Assembly (NCBI RefSeq): GCF_003989665.1 | Contig: NZ_RZIJ01000019.1 | Coordinates: 1-64,000 of the forward strand | DNA: 64,000 bases | Direction of reading: 5' to 3' | Source: Azospirillum doebereinerae | Lineage (GTDB): Bacteria; Pseudomonadota; Alphaproteobacteria; Azospirillales; Azospirillaceae | Shown here: one piece after another, positions 63,717-64,000 of the stretch | Layout of the letters: each line of letters opens with the position of its first letter | How positions within the stretch are numbered: position 1 is the first letter of the stretch | Notes under the pieces: generated by a model | What the model was told of the DNA's origin: nothing | The model's database searches: none | The model's input: the letters and a program-made list of their open reading frames with translations, nothing else | Translations under genes and position numbers: made by a program

Positions 63717-64000
63717 ATGGACTCCGCTCGATCCGTCTCGTCCACCGCGCCTTTCCCTGCCGCCCGCCGCTGGGTCGATTTCTGGGACCGTCCCCACAGC
63801 GTCTACGCCAACCGGCGGCACTTGGAGGTCCATTTCGCCCTCCTCGCCCAGGACATCGCGGAGCATCTGCCGCCGAACGGCACGGTGCTGGATTTCGGTT
63901 GCGGCGATGCCCTGGCGGCCGAGCGCATGCTGGAGCGCTGCGGCAGCCTGCTGCTGTTCGATGCCTCTCCCGCCGTTCGTGAGCGCCTGACCGCGCGTTT
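63717..64000 (+). CDS. Class I SAM-dependent methyltransferase, N-terminal part (cut by window end)
   Basis: The frame runs from ATG 63717 (GGAAGGG about ten bases upstream) to the window end without a stop, giving 94 residues. It contains the SAM-binding motif VLDFGCGDALAAERML and the following acidic strand end (LLLFDAS). The target cannot be told. It follows the deacetylase by 116 bases. Confidence 0.75.
   Translation, partial: MDSARSVSSTAPFPAARRWVDFWDRPHSVYANRRHLEVHFALLAQDIAEHLPPNGTVLDFGCGDALAAERMLERCGSLLLFDASPAVRERLTAR

Overview
The window is very GC-rich (roughly 70% by eye) and densely coded, with ATGA/TGATG-type gene overlaps. A GAAC-N7-GAAC LexA-type box, tripartite tricarboxylate and Dpp transporters, and the overall gene style fit a metabolically versatile alphaproteobacterium, most like Azospirillum or a related Rhodospirillales. 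That assignment is inference from content and was not tested by any search. No rRNA, tRNA, CRISPR array or insertion sequence was recognised.

Left third (1-17.8 kb). A xylulokinase C-terminus cut by the window edge is followed by a possible transporter remnant. An FbpABC-type ferric iron ABC operon (1.2-5.0 kb, minus strand) comes next. Upstream of it is a short decayed stretch (5.2-7.4 kb): a catecholate-siderophore receptor that has lost its N-terminus and most of its barrel is joined to the tail of a FecR anti-sigma regulator, and an RpiR regulator has an in-frame stop. A divergent SDR/LysR pair follows. An NAD salvage cluster (pncA, pncB, nadE, and a fused NMN adenylyltransferase-Nudix gene; 9.6-14.9 kb, minus) is next. 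Divergent from it lies a two-gene DNA-repair cassette, a radical-SAM protein plus a DUF4130-UdgX fusion, preceded by a LexA-type box.

Centre (18-47.7 kb, all plus strand) is the most unusual part. A 2158-residue repeat protein is followed by a complete type I secretion set (TolC-like, ABC, HlyD-like). After a 40-bp inverted repeat comes a tightly overlapping set: a fusion of a LivJ-like periplasmic-binding domain, a beta-rich domain and an MscS channel; two lipoproteins, one TssJ-like; a DotU/TssL-like protein; and an IcmF/TssM-like protein whose P-loop is degenerate. No sheath, tube or baseplate genes of a type VI system are present. A second tight set (37.8-46.5 kb) encodes a DUF697-like protein, a 56-residue membrane protein, an orphan SBP_bac_3 protein, two SyrD/PvdE-like half ABC exporters flanking an SPFH protein, a thioester-reductase-like SDR, a small SET-domain protein and a GNAT-like protein. 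A porin and a strong bidirectional terminator close the block. I propose that these genes form one envelope-spanning secretion/sensing system not described as a unit to my knowledge. The working model is a TssJLM-like trans-envelope scaffold plus a type I secreted surface protein, a ligand-gated channel, and production or export of a small modified lipid or peptide. Only the gene order and domain content are observed; the model is inference.

Right third (47.7-64 kb). A sugar-acid operon (iclR-dgoK-dgoA-tctC-tctB-tctA-SMP-30 lactonase, minus) is divergent from an SDR dehydrogenase, with IclR-type palindromes between them. A complete dppABCDF dipeptide ABC operon (minus) follows. Then come an EamA-family transporter, a YdjC/ChbG-type deacetylase and the start of a SAM methyltransferase cut by the window end.
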